The notes under the pieces: model-generated | Told to the model about the DNA's origin: nothing | Databases searched by the model: none | Seen by the model: only the letters and a program-made list of their open reading frames with translations | In this document: positions 39,168 through 51,447 of the stretch, piece after piece | Layout: each line of letters starts with the position of its first letter | How positions within the stretch are numbered: position 1 is the stretch's first letter | Translations under genes and position numbers: made by a program | NCBI RefSeq assembly: GCF_963662255.1 | Contig: NC_085047.1 | Coordinates: 18,200,258 to 18,264,257, forward strand | Direction: 5' to 3' | DNA: 64,000 nt | DNA from: Cinclus cinclus | Lineage: Eukaryota > Chordata > Aves > Passeriformes > Cinclidae

Positions 39168-39228
39168 TGAGATATTGGCACTGAGATACTGTGATACTGA
39201 GATACTGCAGATTCCCTGAGATCCTGCA
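39168..39228. repeat. Degenerate short tandem repeat (tgagatactg units)
   Basis: Four imperfect copies of a 'tgagatactg' motif, with spacers of a few bases, lie within about 60 bases. Copy spacing is 14-19 bases. It is too degenerate to give a fixed period. Confidence 0.55.
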
Positions 39229-39784
39229 AGTGTGTAGTTGTACTTCTTATCCAACCTTTGTCTTTTCTTCTTTTGCACATTTCTGAAAAAAATTCACCCA
39301 GTACTTAGTGAGTTCAGACACTCTGTTCCTTGTTTAGAGAAAATATCAAAAATATCCGAGTCAGAGACTTTGATCTTCCAAACTCTATTCTGGATCAATA
39401 TAAACAGAAAATGTACACAGAACATAGATTTATACTTACTTCCCTAGCATATCTGCAAACCAAGATTCTTCATGAGAAAGATCATCTTAACATAATTTAA
39501 AATGAAAATTTTACTCTTTGTAAATTCTAGGTTCACTATCACCTCTTTTCAAGTCTTTTCCCTTGACTGTCTTCAAGTTTCTGTCTTCTGTTTAAAAGGG
39601 GAGTGTACAGAAAACAGAACCAGACTTTTACTGGGGGCATGTAGTGAAAAGAGCATGCTGGGACATGAGAAGCTCCAGTTTTTCACCAATAGGGAGTTTA
39701 AACACCAAGACAGGTGCCTACAGAAGTTTGGGAAGCTTGAGATTAGGAGATACTAAAAACTCAATTGGTCAAGGTATTGAACAA
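39229..39784. other. Unique DNA, no gene recognised
   Basis: Frames of 69 and 84 codons on the plus strand lack any recognisable domain. Confidence 0.65.
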
Positions 39785-39876
39785 AGATCCTGTCATGGCT
39801 GAGCCCACTTTGATTTGGAGGCTGGACTAAATGACCTCCAGAGGTCTTTAAGAGTTAAAAATTTTCCATGATTCTA
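39785..39876 (+). mobile_element. CR1 3'-end fragment (~90 bp), older
   Basis: The 'tttggaggctggactaaatgacctccagaggtct' segment followed by 'ttccatgattct' matches the 3' end of CR1 elements. The adjacent 'aagagttaaaaatt' replaces the usual 'cttccaacctaaatt'. Substitutions are numerous, so it is older than the copies at 51 and 61 kb. Confidence 0.8.
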
Positions 39877-40480
39877 AATTTGTGTCACACTTGTTAATAT
39901 AAAGTATATCATATGTTGCAGAAATATTTTAAATTTGTGATTCTTTTGTATCTGTGCCTAGGCATATTTTTCCGCTGCATTCTGTTGTACTTAACTAAGG
40001 ATTATTTAGGAGATCAGTAAAAATTTGGCTGACTTGATCTCTTCTCTTCCTACTTCTTTCAGTAATAGCTAAAAAAAATATATATATCCATGCTACCTAA
40101 GGGTATGCTCAGTTATAGGACAAGAGTTGATCAATACTTGCACTGAAAACTGCTCGGAAACTGCCTCAGGGTTAGATGAAGCGCTTACGCTTTTCCTTCA
40201 GCAGCAAGCCTGCAGCACCAGAGACCAGTTCTTGATACTGGAGGAGGCACACCACGAATAGTGCCTATGTCTGTCTTACTGCCAGTGAGCAACTCACAGC
40301 TTCTTGAGTGCAAATGATTTAATATTGGTACCCTGGCCAAAATAAAACACGGTTGTTATTGAATGTACTTCCCATCCTACCCTTTCCTTCTGCTGGGTTT
40401 TGGCTACCCAGAACCTTCTTCCCCACAGTGGAAATACCTAAGATTTTCTCTTCAGACCTTGTGTCTGAGGGGGGAAAAGC
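39877..40480. other. Unique DNA, no gene recognised
   Basis: No gene or known repeat is seen. Confidence 0.7.
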
Positions 40481-40540
40481 CCAAACCAAACCAAACCAAA
40501 CCAAACCAAACCAAACCAAACCAAACCAAACTAAACCAAA
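40481..40540. repeat. (CCAAA)12 pentanucleotide microsatellite
   Basis: Twelve pentamer copies. All are perfect except the eleventh (40531-40535), which reads CTAAA. Open frames that cross it show period-5 peptide repeats (Pro-Asn-Gln-Thr-Lys on one strand) purely because fifteen bases encode five residues. They are not genes. Confidence 0.97.
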
Positions 40541-41917
40541 CCACCAATCAGGAAATCCATCTCCATGGTTCATTTACAGGTGACAGTCCTATGCAAGTCC
40601 TCTGACAGAAGCAAGGGATCTGAAGGAGTGTGAACTCCTGGCTGCCCCTCAGCTGTTACCCATTCCCAGTTCACCTTCTCCTGCCCCTTGTTTCTTTGAC
40701 TGTTGGGGAAGCAGTGCAGTGTGCATCTTGTGCAATGCACTGAAGTGACTTGGGGAGCTGTGCTGGTCCCAAAGCAGCTTATGGCAACCTAGAATGCCTG
40801 AAAAGGCCTGAAAACAATGATGCTTAATAAAAACCAAGTAAAACCTTTATAAAGATGCACTGCAGTACTGCTGACAAGCTTTGTTCTTGAGAAAAATGAT
40901 GCAAAAGATCCTTCTCCCTTTAGCTCTGCTCTTTCAAACACTTCTTTGTCTGATATTATGATTTCTTTTGCTTCATCTTACATAACATGACAGAAGTGGA
41001 GGTGACATAGAAACTGAAATTAGTTTCCTGAAGAACATGCCTCAACTGACTTGTTATAGATCATGGAAATTCACTGATTACTGCAAATGAGGAAAATACA
41101 GTAAGCTCCCACTGAAAGGATACAGTAGCTAGAAACAGGCCAGCACAAGCAAATTAATGCACCCTGAGATAAGCATTTTGAAAGCAATAGAGTAAGGAAG
41201 ATATGAGAGGGACTAATCATTCACAGAAAACAAACTATTTTATTTGGTCCATAATGAGGCATTTGAGGGTATTTTAAAGTTTCAGATTGTCACCAAGTGA
41301 ACTATTCTCCTATTAATCTGTTAGAGAATTGGTAAACAGCCACAAAAGGAGCAGCACATGCCTACGGCATTAGAGGGAAAATTGCCTACAGATTATAGGA
41401 AAACTCTTTTCCAAAGGCTCGAAGAACACCAGAGAATACTACCTGTGCTGATAACACTATCTCTGCAAAGGAGCAAATGCTTAACAATTATCTGCAGCAC
41501 CAAGAATGGCCACATTTTTCTGAGTGCCTCTATAAAAGCAGCCAGGGACCAGGTTTATGAGATACAAAGCAACCAGGTATAGAATTACCCTAAGAAAAAA
41601 AAACCCTAAGTATTAATTTTGCCTGAGGAATGTTTGGGAAAGGGAAAATATTGGATGCTTTCTACATTCTTTGCAGGATTTTTTTTTATTTTTTATTTTG
41701 AACCTCAGCCCTCCTACATACCCTTCTCCATGTCCAGGCACTTCTAGGGGTGTGCCTCTTCAGGGAAGGAGGTAGATTGTCTGCTTATGTGGGTCAGTAT
41801 GTCACACTACATCAGACAGGACGGATTATCCACAAGGCATTCTAATGAGCCTGTATTTTGTTTGTATATCTTTTCTTTGTACCATGTTGCAGAAGGTCTC
41901 TGCCAGCAAAAAAAGCT
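40541..41917. other. Unique DNA, no gene recognised
   Basis: A 74-codon plus-strand frame (41358-41582) has mixed composition but no domain or good splice sites. No repeat is recognised. Confidence 0.65.
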
Positions 41918-41935
41918 GGGGGGGAGGGGGGGGGG
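41918..41935 (+). repeat. G-run with G-quadruplex potential
   Basis: Seven G, one A, then ten G on the plus strand. This can supply four runs of three G. Long G homopolymers are also error-prone in sequencing, so the exact length is uncertain. Confidence 0.75.
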
Positions 41936-43144
41936 TGTTGCAGGAAAGAGTTCTTCTGAAAAACACTTTAAAAATATTGTCTCTGTCACACTAAGACTCA
42001 CACAAGTGTTACAGACACAGTGCATAGGGACTGCTCAAGCCCCAGGTAATGGAACTGGATTGTTGAAAGGGAACCCTTTCTGGATACATTACACTCAGGG
42101 GAGGGGAAATAGAAGGTTATTTTTCCACAAAAAAAATAATTGATGTCTGTGGACTTTGAGCAGCCATCACTAAGACACTGTTTACTCAAAGTATATTTTG
42201 GTTCATACCTTGTGTCTGAAGTATTTCAAAACAAGAGAGAATAAATTTTTGATGGCAAAAAAGAGATGTTAGAGTCAATATAGATTATATTTTAAGATTG
42301 GAGCAAACAACAGAGAAACACAGATATCAAAAACCTGATGTGCAGTTTAAAAGTCTCTGGAAAGAAACAAAAATTTAAAGAAATAACCCAGTTTTCCTCT
42401 AAGTGATTGAAGAAGGAATGCTGATAGATCTCCAGGACTTAGAGATCAGTATGTCTCTATCTGCACAGGAAAGAAGTATACAAAGATGTATGGGAATTGT
42501 AAATGGGGTGGGTGGAAGAGTCTATGTCCATACTGGCTGCTGAAACTACTAATGCAGAATAAAAAATAATGGCAATGTGAAGGAGTATAAAAATACCAAG
42601 CAGTGGATACAGGCATACACAAAAGAGCCAGAGAGAATGTTGAAGAAATGCCTTTAAGTGAGCTATCAGGCCCCACTTTTACTTTAAGGTATATTAGTCA
42701 TGGCAGGCAAGTCAAATGCATTCAGGACCTTATCTAGAGGTGATAAGAATAAGTAGAAAAAGAGTTTCCATGTGTATCAGTAAGCATGAAAGTTCTTAAA
42801 TGCTTTGATATATAAGAGAAGTATAGATAACCCAGATCACAAAGTTTTAGTGATATTTGTAAAAAAGAATAAGTAGACACATGTTTCTAATATATGTGAA
42901 CTACTTTTTTTCAGGTGCTGTTTAGTACTAGAAAACACACTTGGAAAACACATGATGATACCCAGTATTTTGTCTTTAGTTTTTAAATAGAGTCAAGATC
43001 CAGAAAAAAAAAAAAGCAGTCTGTTAATGTGTCAGAAAATATCTGAAGAGATATCCAAAGTCTGAATATATTCTTTTGCTTGTTCAAAAAACCAAAAATA
43101 ACCACAAAATATTTTGGGTTCTGGATGATAATATGCTCTTTCAG
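41936..43144. other. Unique AT-rich DNA, no gene recognised
   Basis: An A-run lies at about 43004-43015. No gene or known repeat is seen. Confidence 0.7.
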
Positions 43145-43440
43145 GTACAAAGAAAGGCAGCTGAAACAATGGAGGAGTCAGAGAATCTGCATTATGAGGG
43201 AAGACTGAAAAGACAGAAACTCTTCAATCTGAATTAAAAATTAAAAATGGCAACAGAGGGAATTAGATTGAAGCTGGTTTAATAATTCAGGTGCTGGATC
43301 CTGCAATACTAGGAATAGGGAATACTCAGGCAGTACAGAGATTGGCTTAAAACAAGTGAAAACACTACCTTGTGTGGCAGGGAATGCTTGCTGTCAAACC
43401 TGGGGAAGCAGGTTCAGAGAAGGCTTAGATGAACAATTGA
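43145..43440 (+). mobile_element. Ancient CR1-like fragment (tentative)
   Basis: The plus strand from 43150 to 43235 resembles the segment of old amniote CR1 elements that encodes the end of the reverse transcriptase. It includes 'caatggaggagtcagagaatc', then 'tatgagggaagactgaaaag' and 'aaactcttcaatctg'. Further on, 'ggcttaaaacaagtgaaaac' fits the same family. It is interrupted and highly diverged, with no 3' tail visible, so boundaries are rough and the call is moderate. Confidence 0.55.
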
Positions 43441-44614
43441 CCAGAAATGCAGAAACAGACGGACAAAAAGGCCTGGGCAGGGGCGCATTCTCTAACACGC
43501 AGAACAGTCCTGAAAGCTGGAGCAATACCAAGGCCAGGGACTGACTGCATGGGGTGCCTGTTCTCCTGACCTTCCCCAAAATTGCCACTGTTGGAGGTAG
43601 AGTCAGGGGCAGGATGGACCATAGATCTGACTGAGTGGGGCATCTCCTGTGGTGTTAAACTGGTTCTTCTAATAATAGATGCATGCAATTAGGAAAACAA
43701 CCAGCAGCCTTTAAGTTTACATCTCTTCTTCTTCTCGTATTCTCTCCTCTGCTCTTTGCATCAGTTTTTATGTTACGGAGTTATCACTATAAGCATTCCC
43801 AATGATTTCTGATCGTGGTTATCAAATATTCTCTGGAGTTATGAATACATACCAGATCCACCCATTCTTGTTCCCATTCTTCCCTGTGTATAGCCCATCG
43901 TTCAAAACCACCATGGCAAAAGAAGTGTCATGAAGGGACGCTGAACAGGAATAGCTTCCCATTATTTTGTTTTTCTCTTTACCCAGAGACTTTCACTTCC
44001 AGAGGGATATTAGAATGCAACTTCTCTCAGTCCTGAAGTGCAGCCAGCTCAGAGGCAGACTGCTGCAAGTGCTTAGTCGTTCCCAACAGCACTAATCAGT
44101 AGATAAGGACAGGTGGCTAAGAATGATACTTTGTCAGAATAAAATTAACAAACACATTTCAGAGGTCTTGTATTTCTTCAAAGTAGTCATGGAGAAGACA
44201 AAAAAAAACCTCAAAAAGGCAGACATACATAAAATGCAAGCACTGGAGAAGACAATCAGAAAGGGTACTGGATGTGTGATAGGATTACAGAAGGGAAAGA
44301 TGAAAGAATGATTTGGCAGCCAACTTCTGCTGGAAACAGGGAGACCTGGGGCTCAGGAGCCCTTTAACCTATGCTACATGTGGTAACATTTTGGTTTAAG
44401 GAATATTTTCTTCATAATTTAACAATTAATCCTTGATGAGACCCTGGTAAGGCAGATGGCTTTTTAAGCTCTGCTATAGAAAAAGCTGTTCTGCAGTAAG
44501 AGCAACAATCCATGAAGCTATTACACATTTCCCAACCCACCTTATGTTACTTTTTAGGAAGACTGCTTTTCTGTGTAATTCTTGTTTTTATCTTGTCATT
44601 CTTCTTGCTCCCTC
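43441..44614. other. Unique DNA, no gene recognised
   Basis: Overlapping frames on both strands near 43356-43688 carry no domain. Nothing else is recognised. Confidence 0.65.
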
Positions 44615-44638
44615 TTTTTTTTTTTTTTTCCCCTCCAG
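44600..44638 (+). other. T15 pyrimidine tract ending in CAG (splice-acceptor-like)
   Basis: A 15-T run (44615-44629) within a longer pyrimidine stretch is followed by 'cccctccag', with the AG at 44637-44638. By eye this is close to an ideal vertebrate 3' splice site. The frame after it (44639-44756) is short and has no recognisable content. The tract may equally be the reversed poly-A tail of a decayed retroposon. Confidence 0.25.
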
Positions 44639-47404
44639 CAAACTATTTTTTTCAATAAGGCAAAATCAGAATAAGAGTTTCAAAACTCTTCAGTTCTCAA
44701 GACAAGGAGCTAGAGAATGTGTGTTTCTGGGAAAATCGGAAGAAAAAAAAGATTGAATTGTGGATTTTGTGTGGGGGGAAAAATAATCAGTACAAACTGG
44801 TATTTAAAAGGCACAAATGCTTATTTCTTTAATGCAGACATATGCTATAAATACAAATCACTAAGATACCAATCTCTGCTCTGGCCCAAGCCAGATGTAC
44901 CTATAATGTGCAAAAGGAGGTTCCCTGTTCCTTATCTTTCTTTATCTGTTATGGCCACCTGCACATCTTACTTGTCAGTGGGAATTGAAGCCAGCTGAAT
45001 TTCACAACTTCCTGCTTTGAAGATTTAAATAAAGCAATTCAGGGAAATTTCATTGAAAAAAATAATGGAAAAAATAATCATATTTGGATACTGCAAGTCA
45101 GAAATGCAAAGCTTTTTATTTTGTAGGAAGGACTTATATTTTATATTGCTATAATGTTTAATGTTAGCATTCTGTAAGAAATTCCAGAGGCCTGGACTTA
45201 CATAAAAGAGCTTGTCAGGACATTGTTAAACATTGTGCTCAGCATCACTGTCATGAATAGCTGTTAGTTGTATTTACTTTCTTTGGTTGGGATGTAAAAA
45301 GAATTATTAATGTCTGATAAGCAGAACAATTACACATGGACCCAGTTCATGTTACAAGAACCATGGTAGAGGATTCTTGAAGCATTCCTTATACAGGCTT
45401 TCCTGGTTAGATGACAGAATGTTCAAATAAAATAGAACCATTTAATGAATTTTAGAAGAAAAAAACATATTGTCCTCTGATCATTGATCAAGGGAGTTTC
45501 TAATGAGCCCAGTGAATAAGGCAATCTGTCCCAAAATTAATACTAAGAAAATTAACTCCTGTAACTGGAATATACAGCAATCTCTGTTGAGGAGTTGGGC
45601 TGGTCTTCTTGGCACATTGCTGTGCTAATCCAGCTGTGATGCTCCTGCATCCAACCAGCAATCTCTGCCCTGCTTCACTCTGCGTGCAGATAGTTACCCA
45701 GCTTGCTCAGGCTGAGCTCAAGATCCCTCCATCATGCTCCATTACACAGCTGGAAAGATGCCTCTCATCTCTCCCACATAATAAGAAGTTATTCTGTGCC
45801 ACTGGCTTTGTCAGAAGCTGAGAAGACAGCCAGATTTTGCATCATTTCCAGGCCTTTTAGAGTCCTGATAACCAGTCCACTGGGAGTTTTAACAACCTTG
45901 GCAGCTTATGGACCAGTATGGATGAGTTGATACTAAACAGGTATCTCCTGATTAAATCACTGAAGGACCAGGGAGCAGCATACAAGATTTGTGCCCTGTG
46001 TCTCTTTAGTAAGAGAGACATATATGCCTCTATGTTTTATCTGTAACCCTCTCCAGAGGTTACAAGGAAGTCAGATGAATACAGATGGATTCATGCAAGC
46101 TCATGTGTCACTCAGGTCAGATCTGTTCTCCTTGACAGAGGGACAGAAGTTAGATAGTAAGCAGCACAGACTCCACTGGCAGCTGGTTACCTCCCAGGTT
46201 TTCCCTTCAATCCACAGATACATCAGATCACTCAAACACAGGAGGAACAATTTCCTCCATTAAGAAATGTGCAATACATTGATTTGTTTCCCTGTTGGTA
46301 CAATCCTTAGGATCCAGCCTAAGGTTAGTATGCATAGACTCCTTTAAGATCTTTATTTATACTTTCTCCTTCTTCTCTGTCCTTTACACATTCCTGTTTC
46401 TGCCTAGCCCTGTGCAAGGCATGAACACATCCACTGTGCAAGGTGAAGCAAGGGCCAGAGTAGGGCAGGGACAATTGGAGCTGCACTTCCTGCCATAGCA
46501 AGGTATGAGACCTGCAGATGGAACCTGTCAGATTCTGAAAGGTTGCAGTCACAACAGAAATATTTTTTTTAAAGAAAAGGCATGAAAAATATTTTATACT
46601 TGCTGTTAAAACCAGGTCAAGCTAAATGCACAGGAGGGGTGCTGCTTAGAATCTGCATTTCTCTGGAATTCTACTTTCTGAACATCAGCTTGATTTGATC
46701 AGTCTTCAGATTCACCATTCAGATTACAGAAATGCTCAGTTGGGACTGCACCAGAAGCAGAAGGTTCCAGGGGATTATGTAATGCAATTTATATGACACA
46801 ATAATACCACTGTATAATGTCATTATTGTTCAATATATTTAGAGAAGTTTGGAAGACTGACAGCCTTTAGGTTTGTTTTCTAGTTGCTATTGAACAGAAA
46901 GTGGTATCAAGAATGTAATTTTAATTGGTACTTTTCTTCTCTTGCAGTTCTAGGTAAAGACAAAACTTCAGAAATGCAAGGTACATTACTGTTTCCTCAG
47001 CAAAACTAGAAAACATGATTCCTCTAAGTTAACTTAAATTATTCATAAATATTAATGGGAATTCACTTCTGGTATTATTCAGCTGCTCTATCTGTTTAGC
47101 CCTTGCTAAAATAATTTCTGTTCTTGGTCATCCAGAATGAGTTTTCACCACTGGCAAACAGGCATTTTCATAGCTTTTGGGATTTGGGGGGTTGTGTTTG
47201 TCCCGAGGCTTTGGACATTTTCTATAGTTTCTGTGAGTGACTGCTGAAATTATGTATTTGAGTAATATCTTGGTGGAGTAACAATTTTATAATCCCTTTA
47301 AAAAGCTCCTTGCTTTTGATGCTTATACTCGTTTGGGCTGACAGACTATTAAAGAAGAAGAGTTACTGATCTCACAAGAAATTTTTTCCTGTTAACTGTG
47401 CACT
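44639..47404. other. Unique DNA, no gene recognised
   Basis: AT-rich sequence at about 45040-45360 has the even texture of conserved non-coding DNA. The remainder has scattered frames of 60-90 codons with no domain. Confidence 0.6.
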
Positions 47405-47666
47405 TTATTTTACCTTTTCCTCTCCAGCAGTGACTGCACCCCAGAACAGTAGTTTGTCACCTTTATGTGGTTCATATGTGAATTGTTCTTTGGGGAGAAA
47501 GCAAAGCAAGGGGAAAGATAGAGAAGAATTAATCCCAGGTCAATCACACTTATTTCAAAGGGGTTTGACATATGAGCCAAAACCATATCTGTCTGATGGG
47601 CTCCATGCTGGCCCAGTTCCATGTGTCAGAGCAAGCTGCAATTTTGCTGTGCTGGCTGTGCCTTGA
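47405..47666 (+). other. Acceptor-like site followed by a 78-codon frame, status unclear
   Basis: A pyrimidine-rich stretch 'taccttttcctctccag' ends with AG at 47426-47427. From there one frame is open to a TGA at 47664-47666. The translated stretch has six cysteines but no recognisable motif and no obvious polyadenylation signal just after it. It could be a last exon of an unknown transcript or chance. Confidence 0.15.
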
Positions 47667-50600
47667 AGCTCCCAGAACAAGCATGGGAGGGATGCAGGCA
47701 TTTGCCACAAATACCTTTCCTGTGCCAGTGGGAGTCACACAAGACTTCTGAAGACAGCCTGTAGTGCACTCAGGGAAACCAGGAACAGCATATCAAAGGA
47801 AATAACACCAAATTCCTCTTAGGATATTTCTTTCCTCTCTAGGAATGACATTATAAAGGGATTATTACCTTCCTCCTGTCTCTGCTCTGCATACTCTATG
47901 GTCCGCATGACCCATCTCCAGTCAAGGACTTGCTTTGTTTTTGCTTAAGGACTTCTGCAATTCTTTTCAGTTTAGTTGAGATAGTATCTGCTATTATAAA
48001 AGATAAATTAAAATATAGTTGTGAAAAAAAGAAATCTCAGCATCCTACAGTGAGGTAGGTTGGACTGTGGAGTAGCCTCCTGGGGATGTGATGGAAATGA
48101 CTTTGCTTGCAACTTATAGAACAGCTGAAACAAAACACTGGAAATTATAAAGTAAAGAACAATTGAGGTATTTTTCCATGGACTAAATTGGGATTTGGCA
48201 AATGTGGTAGGTCAACGCAGGCATTTTTCATTCTTTTCTTTCTTTCCTCTCGCCTATAACTATGTGTAAACAAGGAAAGAATATTTTTATTTATTAAAAC
48301 ATAAAAAGATTAATCAAAAATCAAACAACAAAACTCCACAGAAAATCACTTATTTTAGGGAATTCATTTTTTCATGGTTTAATTGAAACTACTGCTCACT
48401 AAATTTCTGCAACATGTTCAAAGTCACCATATACTACCCTATCTAAGGATAATTTTAAGGTTTTTAATCACTCTTTTTAAGCCTGAGCTTAACATTTGGT
48501 TTGCTTTCAAGCTCCCTAGAGTATCTGGTCTTCCTGTGGGCTTTTGGTTTTTATTTTCATTTGGTTTCAACAGATGTTATTTACTGTTATTTCACTCTGC
48601 TTTGGAGAGGATTTATCATTGAGATGTATTTTCATTTTAGTGCACAAATACATTAAATCCAGACATGAAGCTTGACCAAAACAGCTGGAAAGTGACACTG
48701 AAATTAAGGCTATAGTGCAGCTTCTTTAATCTGCTGAGCTGTTTATATAAATGCAGTTTAAATAAAATGAGTCTGCAAACAGAAAAGCTTAAAGGATATT
48801 AAATCCTGGCTTTATAAATGATGGTCAAGCAAGCAGGAACCACCCCATGGTGTGTAATCTCTCTTTCATGTAACAAAGCTACCTCACAAGCTTTTTGGAG
48901 TAAACTTAATTAAAGCCAGTGGAGAGAAAATGCAAAAGGGCAATGGTAGTGAATTTTATTTCAGAAATTAAGTGTATTTACATATCTATCTGTCTGTGGG
49001 TTAGAGGTATGTCTCCCTAGTCTTAGTGGGAGAAAGCTTGATTTCTTTTTTTTTTTTATTCTTCCTAGGATATTTACAGTCACACACACAATCATAGTGA
49101 GTAGATAGAAGAAGGTGGAGATGAGTGGACTCTTCCCTTTTCCCATGAGGGGAAAGCTCACTGCATAATAAAGGCTTTTGAAAGGACAGAATATGCTACA
49201 TATGTTGGCAATGAGTTTGTCAGTGTTCCTAACATTTCTATACAGCTGTAATCCATGCATCTGATAAAATATTGATATCTATTTCCACAGTTCTATTGTG
49301 CAGCAAAAATCTTAATGGGATCTAAATGAAACACTTTTGCAATGGGTTGGAGACTGCATGTCATTTCTTGCCCTGGTGGAAAAGCTTTGTGCCATCCCAT
49401 CTGCTGTTCCAAATGCCAGACTTGGGAAATATCACTAAATGGGAGGGCTGTTGTAGAGAAGTACTTGCTATTTTATTTGAGATTCCGTTTAGCCTGGTAA
49501 AACATCCCCTTATCAGTTTGTATCACTGTGCTGTTGCTGAGCTAAAGGCCCAAGTCTAATCTCAGATTGATGAAATGCATCCAACATGACATTTGACTCA
49601 AACTGCTCATAAATAATAATAATACTACTTTACATTTATATAACCCTTTTCAGCAAGAGCTCTCCCAAAAGGCCGTTTTGACCTCCAATTTATCTATTGT
49701 GACTCTCAGTGAATTAGAGACAAGCATAATGCTCTCTACTCCAGTGCCATACACAATGTGGCAAGAGCTATGAGGCGAATTACATTTGTGATGAGAATTC
49801 AGTCATTTTAGCTACTTGGTGCTCAATAATCCATCCCAGCAGAGATCACCTGTAATGTTATCCGTGTCTCAGTGTTTCAGACAGCTGTCAACTGTATAAA
49901 AAGCTCCCTGCCCAATAAGTATTGCCCCCTTTCTTCCAAATCTCTAACCCTCAAACAACTACACAGACCTTTGCCTGACAATATTTAGTCCAGAAAAAAA
50001 AAAAAGAGATATTTTTAAGTGCAGGAATTTACAACTCATTGCTTACCAAAACCAGAAGTTTCATGAATTCTAAAAAAGTAGGTTCCTGGAACTATTCTGA
50101 ATTTAAGGTGTTTGTGCCTCAATCCTAGGGAAAAAAAAAATAAAAAAATTCAAATGTTCCATCATGACACTATCACATTAAAAAGGTTGTGTAGGTCATA
50201 TCAAAACGGGGCTTTGTTCTGCTGGTAGTCAGGATTTTTTTCCACTTTGCCTTATGAGAATATATTTCCAAAGGCATCTAGGCATCAAACAATGCAGATA
50301 GGGATTTTCAGATTCATGTGCTGTGTGTATTGCAGCTTGAAGCCTAAATCCCATGAATAAAATTGCCATGGATAAATCATGAAGGCTGGATTTAGCAATC
50401 TGCCAAAGCACAGCACCTATCTACATGTCTAAAAAACTTATTGTGAGACATTTTCTCCCTGCTCCTGCTGAGAGCAGAGGTACAGCTCCTATTGCCGTTC
50501 AAAGGAACAGAATTTAGCTAATGGGGCACTTTTACTTCTGTTTAAAACTTCCTTTTGTGATTAATAGAGAGTACGATTTTTAAAACATAATTTTCAATTA

Positions 50601-51447
50601 CTTAGGTTACTTTAAAATATCTTTATGGCTCAAAGACTATGCCAAAGACAGCTGATGACAAAGGTTAAAATAACACATAGAATACCTGGTAGTGAAAAGA
50701 GAACACACCAACTTGGAACTTGAAACTCTTAGCAAGATACAAGAAATCCAAATATAAATTCCTGTTCTCACCTTGCAGTGGGCTCTCAGGGATTTAGCTA
50801 TTTTGGTCTGATTTTTTTTTTTATCATTTAGTTTTATTTCAAAATTTTACTTGCTTCTTGTTAATCCATTTTAGCTCTATTCCCAAGATAATTTCCATAA
50901 ATCCATTATATATGCCCTTGTTCTTGCAAAAAGGCTAATGTGATCAGAAATTATCAAAGGTAAACAGGATGCTGATTTTATCATACATTACACATTGAAT
51001 CAATAGTGTGAGAAAAAGTCTAATGAACCAGTGATTTTCTCTCTATATCGTAACCTGTCTCTATACATTGTTCTGTCCTTTTTGCTTTTCTCACCTGCTG
51101 ATACCCTTGCCCCAAACCCAAAATATTTCCCTTTTCTGTTGTGCGTCTGCATGTCACCACTGGAAAACCCAGGTAGGTATTTGCTATACAAAGACAGCAG
51201 TTTTCAAATCTGTATTTAGACTAAAGCTCCACGTAGAATTAAAAACCTTACAGTTTCAACTCTAACAGCAGATATCCCATAAACTCACAGTTAAGTTAAA
51301 TGCATTCTATACACCATCTTTGCAATTTGGCATCTGATAACCCTTTGGTTTCAGTTTGGTAAGTCAGTGATTGATCTTGTAACCTAAGTGTAAGCTACTC
51401 ATTTCTACCTTCCTTACCTGTGAAGTAATCACAGAAAAATGTGATTG
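47667..51447. other. Unique DNA, conserved-element-like in part, no gene recognised
   Basis: About 48640-48960 is AT-rich with little low complexity and many TAAT/ATTA cores. About 49600-49680 ('aataataataatactactttacatttatataacccttttcag') resembles the start of ancient MIR/L2-type repeats, but only weakly. Poly-T runs occur at about 49047-49058 and 50811-50823. No gene is seen. Confidence 0.6.

Noticed and set aside
39168..39228. Possible CRISPR-like spaced repeats
   Set aside because: Repeats are short, degenerate and unevenly spaced, and the genome is vertebrate.
40319..40605. Frames with repeated Pro-Asn-Gln-Thr-Lys or Trp-Phe-Gly-Leu-Val peptides
   Set aside because: They are simple translations of the (CCAAA)12 microsatellite.
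44615..44629. T15 run as a Pol III terminator
   Set aside because: No A/B box or small RNA gene is recognisable upstream.
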